Shown here piece after piece: positions 54,400 through 64,000 of a DNA stretch of 64,000 bases. Source of the DNA: Pseudoxanthomonas indica. Lineage in GTDB: Bacteria; Pseudomonadota; Gammaproteobacteria; Xanthomonadales; Xanthomonadaceae. The stretch is from positions 496,001 to 560,000 of the forward strand of contig NZ_FUZV01000001.1 of assembly GCF_900167565.1 (NCBI RefSeq), in the 5' to 3' direction. Position numbers and translations under genes: made by a program. The first letter of the stretch is position 1. Each line of letters begins with the position of its first letter. The notes beneath the pieces were generated by a model that worked only from the letters and a program-made list of their open reading frames with translations, ran no database searches and had not been told where the DNA came from.

Positions 54400-54413
54400 T
54401 TGATTGCAATCAA
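54400..54413. promoter_or_regulatory. FNR/ANR-type box upstream of the cytochrome c peroxidase
   Basis: TTGATTGCAATCAA is a perfect palindrome and an exact match to TTGAT-N4-ATCAA. Its centre is 63 bp before the ATG, so a start site about 41 bp downstream of the centre would give a class II activator geometry. Confidence 0.7.
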
Positions 54414-54469
54414 TGTGCGCGTGCTTGCGCGCCGACTCCAATGGGCGGGTTTCAAGCCACGGAGTTTCC

Positions 54470-55582
54470 ATGAAGCCCACTCGTTCTTTCACGATCACCT
54501 GTCTGGTGATTGCCACGCTCGGCAGCGGCCTGACGGCATGCAAGAAGTCCGAGAGCGTCGACGCGCCCGCCGCCATGCCGACCGCCGACGCTGCGCAAAT
54601 CGCCGCTCCCGCCGCCGATCCCCTGCGGGACTCGGCCCGCCAACTGTTCCAACCCCTTCCTGACAAGTTGGACAAGGTGCGTGATCAGCCGCTCACCGAG
54701 GCCCGCATCGCGCTGGGGCAGAGCCTGTTCTTCGATCCCCGGCTTTCCGGCAGCCATACCATCAGCTGCAACAGCTGCCACAACCTGGGCACGGCCGGCG
54801 CCGACAATGTGGTGACTTCCACCGGTCATGGCGGTCAGAAAGGCCCGCGCAATTCGCCGACCGTGCTGAACTCGGTATTCAACCTGGCGCAGTTCTGGGA
54901 CGGTCGCGCACCGGATCTGAAGGAGCAGGCCAAGGGCCCGGTGCAGAACCCGGTGGAGATGCACAACACGATCGAGCGCGTGGAAGAAACGCTGGACAGC
55001 ATGCCCGGTTACGTCGAGGCATTTGCCGCGGCCTTTCCCGGCGAGACCGACCCGATCAACTTCGAGAACATGGCGCGTGCCATCGAGGCCTTCGAGGCCA
55101 CGTTGATCACGCCGAGTTCGCGCTTTGATCAGTTCCTGACCGGCAAGGCCGACTTGAACGCGCAAGAGCGCGAAGGGCTGTCACTGTTCATCGACAAGGG
55201 CTGTGTGGCCTGCCATTCCGGCGCCAACGTCGGAGGCCAGGCCTACTTCGCGTTCGGGGCGGTCAAGCGGCCGGACGAAGCGATCTTGCCGCCGGCCGAT
55301 CTCGGCCGGGCTGCGGTGACCAAGGAAGCCGGCGACGCGTTCGTGTTCCGCGCCGCGCCGCTGCGCAACGTCGCCCGCACCGCGCCCTACTTCCACAGTG
55401 GCCAGGTCTGGGACTTGAACGAGGCCATCCGGGTCATGGCGGAAAGCCAGCTGGGCCAAAACCTGTCGGCAACTGAAATCGAGGCGATCGCGGCTTTCCT
55501 GCGTTCGTTGGACGGACGCGAACCCGCCATCACCCCGCCCGTCCTGCCCACCAGCACGACCGCGACGCCGCGACCGTTGTAA
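54470..55582 (+). CDS. Di-heme cytochrome c peroxidase lipoprotein
   Basis: A 370-residue periplasmic peroxidase that reduces H2O2 with electrons from c-type cytochromes. The ATG at 54470 follows GGAG. The signal carries a lipobox (GSGLTACKK), so it is probably membrane-tethered. Heme sites are CNSCH near residue 101 and CVACH near 245. FDPRLSGSHTISC, GPRNSPTVLNSVFN, RAPLRNVARTAPYFHSG in altered form (FRAAPLRNVARTAPYFH) and DLNEAIRVMAESQLG are family features. Control by an FNR-like activator is suggested by the upstream box. Confidence 0.92.
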   Translation: MKPTRSFTITCLVIATLGSGLTACKKSESVDAPAAMPTADAAQIAAPAADPLRDSARQLFQPLPDKLDKVRDQPLTEARIALGQSLFFDPRLSGSHTISCNSCHNLGTAGADNVVTSTGHGGQKGPRNSPTVLNSVFNLAQFWDGRAPDLKEQAKGPVQNPVEMHNTIERVEETLDSMPGYVEAFAAAFPGETDPINFENMARAIEAFEATLITPSSRFDQFLTGKADLNAQEREGLSLFIDKGCVACHSGANVGGQAYFAFGAVKRPDEAILPPADLGRAAVTKEAGDAFVFRAAPLRNVARTAPYFHSGQVWDLNEAIRVMAESQLGQNLSATEIEAIAAFLRSLDGREPAITPPVLPTSTTATPRPL

Positions 55583-55692
55583 GCCCGACGCCGGGTTGCA
55601 AAGGAACAGCCGCGTAGCGTCGGCTGTTCCGCCCGGCGGCGGTCTCGGGGCCGCTGCCAGGCGCGACCATGGGCGAAGGCGACGGGCTAGTC

Positions 55693-55729
55693 ATAGCTAC
55701 CCGCTATCAAATACTTCGTCACAATCGAT
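55693..55729. promoter_or_regulatory. OxyR-like site upstream of katG
   Basis: ATAG-N7-CTAT (55693-55707) is a perfect half of the OxyR pattern. The second half at the same 7-bp spacing (TTCG-N7-CGAT) is weak. It lies about 240 bp before the katG start, and katG is a standard OxyR target. Confidence 0.5.
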
Positions 55730-55795
55730 TTTCCATACTCTTCACGCTTGCCTAGTCTGGCAACGGATCGCCACCGGCATAACGAGGACGTGCCC

Positions 55796-58154
<2,359 letters not shown>

Positions 58155-58195
58155 TTGAGCCGAGCCAGCGGAATCCATTTCCGTTGAATGGTCGA

Positions 58196-58225
58196 AGGCC
58201 GCGCATCCACGATGCGCGGCCTTTT
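58196..58225 (+). terminator. katG: Intrinsic terminator after katG
   Basis: GGCCGCGCATCCACGATGCG, then CGGCC and TTTTT: a 10-bp stem and a T run 42 bp after the stop. Confidence 0.88.
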
Positions 58226-58344
58226 TCATGGACGGGACTCAAGCGTCCCGACCGGCGGCGCCGCAACGTTGCAGGTCCCTAACATCGCGGGCGTATGCTT
58301 GCGCCAGCCAGGCCCTTTCCGCGTTCTTCCCCACGAGGTGTCGC

Positions 58345-58956
58345 ATGAACACGTCACTGACCGAGCAATTGTTTTCGCAGCTGCAGGGCGCGCCCTTGCA
58401 GCAGGTGTCGCAGCAGTTGGGTATCGACCAGAGCCAGGCGTCCAATGCCATCGGCGCCGCCCTGCCCTTGTTGATGGGCGCACTGGGTCGCAATGCCGCG
58501 CAACCGCAGGGGGCCGAAGCGCTGTTTGGCGCCTTGCAGCGCGATCACAGCAGTGGCTTTGATCTGGGCGGCCTGCTGGGTTCCGTGCTGGGCGGCGGTG
58601 GCGCCACGCCACAGACCGACGGCGCCGGGATTCTGGGCCATGTGCTGGGTGGCAATCAGGACCGCGCCGCCTTGGGCGTTGGCCAGGCCGCAGGATTGGC
58701 CGGTCCGCAAGCCAAGCAGTTGCTGGCGATTCTTGCGCCGATCGTACTGTCCTTCCTGGCGCAGCGGATGATGCAGGGAGGCCAGGCCTCGCCCGCGGCG
58801 TTGAGCCAGACGCTGGACCAGGAACACGCACAGGTCACCGAGCAGGGACTGGGCGGCGGCATCCTGGGTGCGGTGCTGGATCAGGATGGCGATGGCCAGC
58901 TGGGACTGGGCGATCTGATGAAACTTGGCGGCGGCCTGTTCGGCGGCGGGCGCTGA
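58345..58956 (+). CDS. DUF937 family protein (YidB-like)
   Basis: A 203-residue protein from the ATG at 58345 (GAGG upstream). It has the helical DUF937 repeat (LFSQLQGAPLQQVSQQLGID, ASNAIGAALPLLMGALGRNA), Gly-rich linkers (LLGSVLGGGGATPQ) and an EF-hand-like DQDGDGQLGLGDLM before the C-terminal GGGLFGGGR. No signal peptide. Function of the family is not established. Confidence 0.82.
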   Translation: MNTSLTEQLFSQLQGAPLQQVSQQLGIDQSQASNAIGAALPLLMGALGRNAAQPQGAEALFGALQRDHSSGFDLGGLLGSVLGGGGATPQTDGAGILGHVLGGNQDRAALGVGQAAGLAGPQAKQLLAILAPIVLSFLAQRMMQGGQASPAALSQTLDQEHAQVTEQGLGGGILGAVLDQDGDGQLGLGDLMKLGGGLFGGGR

Positions 58957-59004
58957 TCGGCGCGCACCGACCGCCCTGCGCGCCTTGCGAAGCCGCCGGC
59001 GCGC

Positions 59005-59415
59005 TTACATCGCGTCGATGTCGCCCAGCGCGCGTATCAATCGGCGCGCGCGCTTGTCCGGCTTCGACAGCGGCGCCTGGTAACCCGTCCGCGCTGCACG
59101 ACGTTCGGCGGCGGCGGCATCGCGACGCAGGCGCGACGCCTCGCTCTCCACATACAGTGCCTGGGCGACCGGGGCCGGGCCGCGTTGATCACTCAATGCG
59201 GCAACGCTGACTTCAAACTGCTCTTCGCCGCGCGTGATCGTCAACGTGTCGTTGACCCGCACGGAGCGCGAAGCCTTGGCGCGTTGTCCGCCCACTTCCA
59301 CCTTGCCGGTTTCCACCGCCTGCTTGGCCAGGCTGCGCGTCCTGTAGAAGCGCGCCGCCCACAACCAGATGTCCAGGCGCAATGCGGCGATGTTGTCAGT
59401 GGCAGTGTCGGTCAT
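59005..59415 (-). CDS. S4-domain RNA-binding protein, Hsp15 (HslR) type
   Basis: A 136-residue basic protein with an N-terminal S4 domain: RLDIWLWAARFYRTRSLAKQ, VETGKVEVGGQRAKASRSVR and VNDTLTITRGEEQFEVSV. The C-terminal tail is Arg-rich (RRDAAAAERRAARTG). Hsp15 recycles stalled 50S subunits that carry nascent chains. Start at ATG 59415; a TTG lies just upstream. Confidence 0.88.
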   Translation of the reverse strand: MTDTATDNIAALRLDIWLWAARFYRTRSLAKQAVETGKVEVGGQRAKASRSVRVNDTLTITRGEEQFEVSVAALSDQRGPAPVAQALYVESEASRLRRDAAAAERRAARTGYQAPLSKPDKRARRLIRALGDIDAM

Positions 59416-59433
59416 CAATCGGTCGCGGCAAGG

Positions 59434-59700
59434 TCAAGGATGGGTAGGACTCAGGGGTTGCTGGCAGTCTTTGGCCACGTGGGCATCCACGTAGCGGTCA
59501 CGTTTTTCCAGCTCTTCGGCCGTGGCATTGGACAACGTCGGCATGCGATCGGCGGCTTCGCGTCGTTGATCGGCGCACCACGGGTATGGATCCTTGGCCG
59601 GGTCTGCACTGCTGACGCTGCTGTCGGATGCGCAACCGGCCTGCGTGGCCGCGCCACCGGCAAGACACAACAGGAGAGCAAGATTCGTGAGGTTCTTCAT
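59434..59700 (-). CDS. Small predicted lipoprotein
   Basis: An 88-residue protein from the ATG at 59700. Signal MKNLTNLALLLCLAGGAATQ then AGC, a lipobox-like site. The mature part is short and polar (PYPWCADQRREAADRMPTLS, DRYVDAHVAKDCQQPLS) with two Cys that could form a disulfide. Unknown function. Confidence 0.6.
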   Translation of the reverse strand: MKNLTNLALLLCLAGGAATQAGCASDSSVSSADPAKDPYPWCADQRREAADRMPTLSNATAEELEKRDRYVDAHVAKDCQQPLSPTHP

Positions 59701-59763
59701 GGCAATGCACCACGCTGGAAGGAAGGATTCTCCCGCCTCCATGATGTAGCCACGCCAAACGCA

Positions 59764-59787
59764 AACGGCCACCCGAAGGTGGCCGTT
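59764..59787 (-). terminator. rplS: Terminator after rplS
   Basis: AACGGCCACC and GGTGGCCGTT form a 10-bp stem with a four-base loop, followed on the minus strand by TTGCGTTTGG. It lies 27 bp past the rplS stop. Confidence 0.75.
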
Positions 59788-59813
59788 CGTCGCAGCTGGC
59801 AGATGCGGCGGAA

Positions 59814-60224
59814 TTATTCCGAAGCAGCGGCAGCAGCCAGACGCGCCTTCTTGGCGGCGGCATTGGCGGCCAGATCTTCCTTGATGCGCGCAGCCTTGCC
59901 TTCCAGATCGCGCAGGTAGTACAGCTTGCCCGAACGCACCTTGCCGCGACGCTTCACTTCGACCGAGTCGATGGCGGCGCTGTGGGTCTGGAACACGCGC
60001 TCGACGCCGTAGCCGTGCGAAATCTTGCGGACGGTGAACGCGGAGTTCAGGCCGGCGTTCTTCTTGCCGATGACCACGCCTTCGTAGGCCTGCACGCGCT
60101 CACGGTTGCCTTCCTTCACCTTGACGTTCACGACGACGGTGTCGCCGGGACCGAAAGCGGGCAGCTCGCGCTGAATCTGGGCGGCTTCGAATTCCGCGAT
60201 GATGGACTTGTTGAGACTGCTCAT
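59814..60224 (-). CDS. rplS: Ribosomal protein L19
   Basis: 136 residues: [80 protein letters not shown]. Located at the 30S-50S interface. Last gene of the rpsP-rimM-trmD-rplS run, 159 bp after trmD. The C-terminus is extended and Ala-rich. Confidence 0.98.
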   Translation of the reverse strand: MSSLNKSIIAEFEAAQIQRELPAFGPGDTVVVNVKVKEGNRERVQAYEGVVIGKKNAGLNSAFTVRKISHGYGVERVFQTHSAAIDSVEVKRRGKVRSGKLYYLRDLEGKAARIKEDLAANAAAKKARLAAAAASE

Positions 60225-60383
60225 GGTGGCACCGTGTAGTAAGCGTGGGTGTGTCGTTCGACAACGTAGGCTGATGCAGTCGCCGGTTTGCGCTGCACGA
60301 TATTCTTATGGGGTTCCCGGCCTGACTCGGCTCGGGAGCCCGGCATCTTACTGATTTTTCTCGCCGTTGGCTAGAAGCCGGAG

Positions 60384-61139
60384 CTATTTCTGCCCGCGGG
60401 CGGCGTGTTCGGCCCGGAAGGCCTCGAGCAGGGCCCGATCCGCCCGGGACAGCCCCGCCTCATCCAGCAAATCCGGCCGCCGCAGCCAGGTCCGACCCAG
60501 CGACTGCTGGCGGCGCCAGCGGGCGATTTCCGCATGGTTGCCCGACTTGAGCACCGCCGGCACATCGCCCCACGCGTGCTGGCTGGGGTGGGTGTAATGC
60601 GGGCAATCCAGCAGGCCATCGCCCTCGAAACTGTCCTGGATGGCCGAGTCGGCATCGTTGAGGGCGCCTTCCTGCAGCCGGCCCACGGCGTCGATCAACA
60701 CGGCCGCTGCCAGTTCCCCGCCAGACAGCACGTAGTCGCCGATGGAGATTTCCCGGTCCACTTCGGCCTCCAGGAAGCGCTCGTCCACGCCTTCGTAGCG
60801 GCCACACAACAGGATCATCCGCGGCATGGCCGCCAGTTCGCGCACCAGCGGCTGGGTCAGCGGCTGACCCTGTGGGCTGAGGTAAATCACCGGTGCGGGG
60901 CGCTCGTCGGCTTGCCGGGCCGCGGCCAGGCAGCGGCGCAGCGGCTCGATCATCATCACCATGCCGGGGCCACCGCCAAAGGGTCGGTCATCGACCCGGC
61001 GGTAATTGCCCTCGGCATAGTCGCGGGGATTCCAGCCCTGCAATGCGATCAGCCCACGCTCCTGCGCACGGCCCACCACGCCCACGGCCGCGGCCTGGGC
61101 GATGAATTCCGGGAACAGGGTCAGGACATCGATGCGCAT
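60384..61139 (-). CDS. trmD: tRNA (guanine-N1)-methyltransferase TrmD
   Basis: A 251-residue enzyme that makes m1G37 in tRNAs reading CNN and similar codons. The trefoil-knot SAM site is [15 protein letters not shown] and [35 protein letters not shown] is the N-terminal signature. Confidence 0.98.
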   Translation of the reverse strand: MRIDVLTLFPEFIAQAAAVGVVGRAQERGLIALQGWNPRDYAEGNYRRVDDRPFGGGPGMVMMIEPLRRCLAAARQADERPAPVIYLSPQGQPLTQPLVRELAAMPRMILLCGRYEGVDERFLEAEVDREISIGDYVLSGGELAAAVLIDAVGRLQEGALNDADSAIQDSFEGDGLLDCPHYTHPSQHAWGDVPAVLKSGNHAEIARWRRQQSLGRTWLRRPDLLDEAGLSRADRALLEAFRAEHAARGQK

Positions 61140-61200
61140 GGGGCAGCAGAGTAGGCGGAGCGCGGGCGTCTGGCTATGGCGAAGCCGGACGCGCCGAGCC

Positions 61201-61773
61201 TCAAAAGTCGGCGTCCCAGTCCACCGTGATGCGACCGGCGTCGAAATCGACTTCGCGGATGACGTCGGGCTCGAGGAAGGGAATCATGCGTTCGCGCTCG
61301 CCGCGCGCCACCAGCACATCGTTAGCGCCGGTCGAAAACAGATGCGAAACGCGGCCGAAATCCACGCCTTCCAGGTTCACCACCTGCAGGTCTTCCAGAT
61401 CGACCCAGTAGAACTCGCCCGCACTGGGCGGCGGCAACGCAGCGCGCGAGACCAATATCTCGGTGCCGCGCAATGCCTCGGCAGCATCACGATCCGCAAC
61501 GCCCGGCACGTCGGCGACGACCACCTTGCCGGAGCTCTTGCCACGCACGCCGGATATCTCGCGCTCGGCGCCGTCGGCGCTGCGCAGGATCCACGGTTGA
61601 TAGCGGAAAATGCTGTCGCGTGGCTCGGTCCACGATTCCAGTTTGACCTGGCCGCGAATACCGAAAGCGCCCGTGAAGCGGCCCAGCAGAATGGTTTTCT
61701 GCTGGCGCGACGGGCGCTCGGTGTCCATGTGCGAAGCAGTGGCCACGCCGTCTGCGGGCGTGGCCGCAGACAT
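61201..61773 (-). CDS. rimM: Ribosome maturation factor RimM
   Basis: A 190-residue 30S assembly factor that binds S19. [20 protein letters not shown] opens the RimM domain, and a PRC-barrel ([20 protein letters not shown]) follows. The start ATG overlaps the rpsP stop (TGATG), a coupled pair. Confidence 0.96.
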   Translation of the reverse strand: MSAATPADGVATASHMDTERPSRQQKTILLGRFTGAFGIRGQVKLESWTEPRDSIFRYQPWILRSADGAEREISGVRGKSSGKVVVADVPGVADRDAAEALRGTEILVSRAALPPPSAGEFYWVDLEDLQVVNLEGVDFGRVSHLFSTGANDVLVARGERERMIPFLEPDVIREVDFDAGRITVDWDADF

Positions 61774-62030
61774 CAGGCCGAAGCCTGGGCCTTGGCCGCT
61801 TCCTTGTACAGGGTGCGGACCTTTTCAGTCAGCTGGGCGCCATTGCCCACCCAGTGATCAACGCGTGCTACGTCGAGTTCGACGCGCTTTTCCGCACCCG
61901 AGGCGACCGGGTTGTAGTAACCCACGCGCTCGATGTTGCGGCCGTCACGCGCGCTGCGCGAGTCGGTGACGATGATGTGGTAGAAGGGACGCTTCTTGGC
62001 GCCGCCACGAGTAAGACGGATCTTGACCAT
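61773..62030 (-). CDS. rpsP: Ribosomal protein S16
   Basis: 85 residues: [40 protein letters not shown]. Leads the conserved rpsP-rimM-trmD-rplS block. It lies 110 bp past the class IV aminotransferase gene, a gap that could hold its own promoter. Confidence 0.98.
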   Translation of the reverse strand: MVKIRLTRGGAKKRPFYHIIVTDSRSARDGRNIERVGYYNPVASGAEKRVELDVARVDHWVGNGAQLTEKVRTLYKEAAKAQASA

Positions 62031-62140
62031 TGCTTGATTTCCAGTGTTGCCCAGTCGCCAGGGTGGCGAGGTAAGCCGGCAATTCTAAGCCATTGAAGCA
62101 AGGAAGGAAACCTTGCCGCGCTCCCCGCGGCTGGGGGCGC

Positions 62141-62938
62141 TCAGTCGAGCGCGTCCCAGGTCTGGGTCGCCAGGGCCCGTTCCAGCAGGCCCAACAGGGC
62201 GGCATCGACCGGCCAGCTGGCCTGATCGATGGCCGTCACCGCCTGAAAACCACTGGCATTGCTGGCGAATGCGGCCTGGAAAGCGGTCAGGTCGTCCAGT
62301 CTCACCACCCTGCTGGACTGGGGAATGCCCAACGCCGCCAGGCCGTCCGCGATCAGGCGTTCATTCGTGCCGCGCAAGGCCGGCCCTTCCGGCCATACCA
62401 CCTGCTGGCCATCCCACAGGCCCAGGTTCCAGATGGAGCCTTCGATGAGCTGGCCGTCCTGTCCGACGAAAAGCGCATCGTCCCATCCATCCTGCAATGC
62501 CAACCGACGATGGTGGAACAGCGGGAACGTGCCCACGTGCTTGATATGCGGCAGCGGACGCGTAAAGACGTACGACTTGACCCGCAGCGGCGGCTTGTCC
62601 GGTGAGGTGGGCGGCGACAAAGTCACCAGCAAATCGACCTCGACCGGGCGCAGGGCATGGCGGTAATCAAAGCCGCGCGCGAACACGGTCAGGCGCAGCG
62701 ATGAATCCCCTGGCCCTGCGCACACGGCATCGCGCAGCACCTCACGGATGCGGTCCTGGTCCAGTTCGGTGGAGAACAGTTCGCGCGTTGCGGCCTGCAG
62801 ACGATCGAGGTGGTGGCGCAGTCCCTGTACCGCCCTGCCCCGCACCTGCATGGCGGTGAAGTGGCCATAGTTGCCGATCGCCAGGGCGCGCAAATCATCG
62901 GCGCTGGCGTCGCGGCCATTGAGTCGGGTGATGACCAT
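62141..62938 (-). CDS. Class IV aminotransferase (PabC / D-amino acid aminotransferase-like)
   Basis: A PLP enzyme of 265 residues. The Schiff-base Lys is in LPHIKHVGTFPLFHHRRLAL. DDALFVGQDGQLIEGSIWNL is the conserved E-x-S/T-x-x-N segment, and LRGTNERLIADGLAALGI follows the family. It could be aminodeoxychorismate lyase or a D-amino-acid aminotransferase; the sequence alone does not decide. Start at ATG 62938, 17 bp after ffh, so probably co-transcribed with it. Confidence 0.82.
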   Translation of the reverse strand: MVITRLNGRDASADDLRALAIGNYGHFTAMQVRGRAVQGLRHHLDRLQAATRELFSTELDQDRIREVLRDAVCAGPGDSSLRLTVFARGFDYRHALRPVEVDLLVTLSPPTSPDKPPLRVKSYVFTRPLPHIKHVGTFPLFHHRRLALQDGWDDALFVGQDGQLIEGSIWNLGLWDGQQVVWPEGPALRGTNERLIADGLAALGIPQSSRVVRLDDLTAFQAAFASNASGFQAVTAIDQASWPVDAALLGLLERALATQTWDALD

Positions 62939-62955
62939 GGCCGCGGGCGTGGCGA

Positions 62956-64000
62956 TCAACGGAACGGCAGGCCGCCGCGGGCGCCGCCCATCATGCCCTT
63001 CATCCCGCGCATCAAGCCCTTCATGCCGCCGCCGGCCAGCTTGCCCATCATCTTTTCCATTTGCTGGTACTGCTTCATCAGCTTGTTGACGTCGGCCGGC
63101 GTGGTGCCCGAGCCACGCGCGATGCGCGCGCGACGCGAGCCATTGAGCAACGCCGGGTTGCGGCGTTCCTTCTTGGTCATCGAACCGATGATGGCGATCA
63201 TCCGCGGCACTTCCTTGCCGGCGGCGACCTGCTGCTTCACGTGGTCGGGGATGTTGCCCATGCCCGGCAGCTTGTCCATCAAGCCACCGATGCCGCCCAT
63301 GTTCTGCATCTGCTCCAACTGATCGCGCATGTCGTTGAGGTCGAACTTCTTGCCCTTGGCGACCTTGGCGGCGAGCTTCTCGGCCTTCTCGCGATCAACG
63401 CCCTGTTCCACCTGCTCGACCAGCGACAGCACGTCGCCCATGTCGAGGATGCGGTTGGCCACGCGTTCGGGATGGAACACATCCAGGCCGTCGGGCTTCT
63501 CGCCCACGCCGATGAACTTGATCGGCTTGCCGGTGATGTAGCGCACCGACAGCGCGGCGCCGCCACGGGCGTCACCGTCGGTCTTGGTCAGCACCACGCC
63601 GGTCAACGGCAGGGCTTCGCTGAAGGCCTTGGCGGTGTTGGCCGCGTCCTGGCCGGTCATGGCATCAACCACGAACAGCGTTTCCACCGGCGCGACCGCC
63701 GCGTGCAGCGCCTTGATTTCGCCCATCATCGCTTCGTCGATCGCCAGGCGGCCGGCGGTATCAACGATAAGCACGTCCACGAACGATTTTTTCGCATCGT
63801 CGATGGCGGCGCGGACGATGGCTTCGGGCTTCTGCCCGGCATCGGAGGGGAAGAACAGCACGTCGACCTGCTGGGCCAGGGTCTTGAGCTGCTCGATCGC
63901 GGCCGGGCGGTAGACGTCGGCGCTGACCACCATCACCTTCTTCTTGCGGCGCTCCTTCAGGTGCTTGGCCAGCTTGCCCACGGTGGTGGTCTTGCCGGCA
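62956..64000 (-). CDS. ffh: Signal recognition particle protein Ffh (3' part)
   Basis: The coding strand runs off the right edge; the visible part starts within the G1 P-loop (AGKTTTVGKLA) so the N domain is missing. G domain motifs: VSADVYRPAAIEQLKTLAQQ, DVLIVDTAGRLAIDEAMMGE, VLTKTDGDARGGAALSV. The M domain is Met-rich (MENMMGKL-like run MMGKLAGGGMKGLMRGMKGM) and has RARIARGSGTTPADVNKLMK. It binds 4.5S RNA and signal sequences. Confidence 0.97.
   Translation of the reverse strand, partial: AGKTTTVGKLAKHLKERRKKKVMVVSADVYRPAAIEQLKTLAQQVDVLFFPSDAGQKPEAIVRAAIDDAKKSFVDVLIVDTAGRLAIDEAMMGEIKALHAAVAPVETLFVVDAMTGQDAANTAKAFSEALPLTGVVLTKTDGDARGGAALSVRYITGKPIKFIGVGEKPDGLDVFHPERVANRILDMGDVLSLVEQVEQGVDREKAEKLAAKVAKGKKFDLNDMRDQLEQMQNMGGIGGLMDKLPGMGNIPDHVKQQVAAGKEVPRMIAIIGSMTKKERRNPALLNGSRRARIARGSGTTPADVNKLMKQYQQMEKMMGKLAGGGMKGLMRGMKGMMGGARGGLPFR

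Overview
The window is chromosomal DNA from a high-GC gammaproteobacterium, most likely a member of the Xanthomonadaceae (Xanthomonas / Stenotrophomonas / Lysobacter / Pseudoxanthomonas group). Four things point there: the run pncC-lexA-recA-recX-alaS-csrA followed by tRNA genes; a lexA operator of the xanthomonad form (TTAG-N6-TACTA); two large TonB-dependent receptors; and intergenic palindromes built on GGGGTCAGA/TCTGACCCC. This placement is inferred from gene content, not from a database search.

Layout. 1-650: edge of an unidentified gene and a repeat-rich spacer with two related 103-bp palindromic elements. 653-11329: a surface-polysaccharide or conjugate locus with a membrane O-acyltransferase, GT4 glycosyltransferase, AsnB-type amidotransferase and SAM methyltransferase, then a PQQ-type sugar dehydrogenase on the other strand, then a tight four-gene set (stand-alone acyl carrier protein, AMP-forming acyl ligase, NAD-synthetase-like ATP pyrophosphatase, GNAT-like protein). 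11380-19366: small lipoprotein pair, GH27 alpha-galactosidase, serine hydrolase, divergent argO/argP-like exporter and regulator, TonB-dependent siderophore receptor. 19548-27455: complete kdpABCDE potassium uptake operon with its sensor and regulator. 27679-36394: accessory stretch of small or poorly known genes: HAD phosphatase, lone receiver, M14 carboxypeptidase lipoprotein, membrane proteins, a frameshifted DUF4279 gene, a SymE-like toxin and a 21-bp tandem repeat.

36527-41744: second polysaccharide block (NodB deacetylase, GT2, EpsB/WcaJ-type initiating sugar transferase, secreted beta-helix protein). 42016-48643: housekeeping and SOS block with tRNA-Arg(ACG), tRNA-Ser(GCT), csrA, alaS, recX, recA, lexA, pncC. 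48732-59700: TonB receptor, mutS, a cytochrome c peroxidase behind a perfect FNR-type site, and katG behind an OxyR-like site and a possible leader peptide, then DUF937, S4-domain and small lipoprotein genes. 59814-64000: rplS-trmD-rimM-rpsP, a class IV aminotransferase and the 3' part of ffh.

The parts most worth following up are the ACP/ligase/NadE-like/GNAT set beside the amidotransferase and glycosyltransferase genes, the paired palindromes whose arms co-vary while the loop is conserved, the apparently leaderless lexA whose promoter lies inside its own operator, and the regulatory sites in front of the two peroxidase genes.
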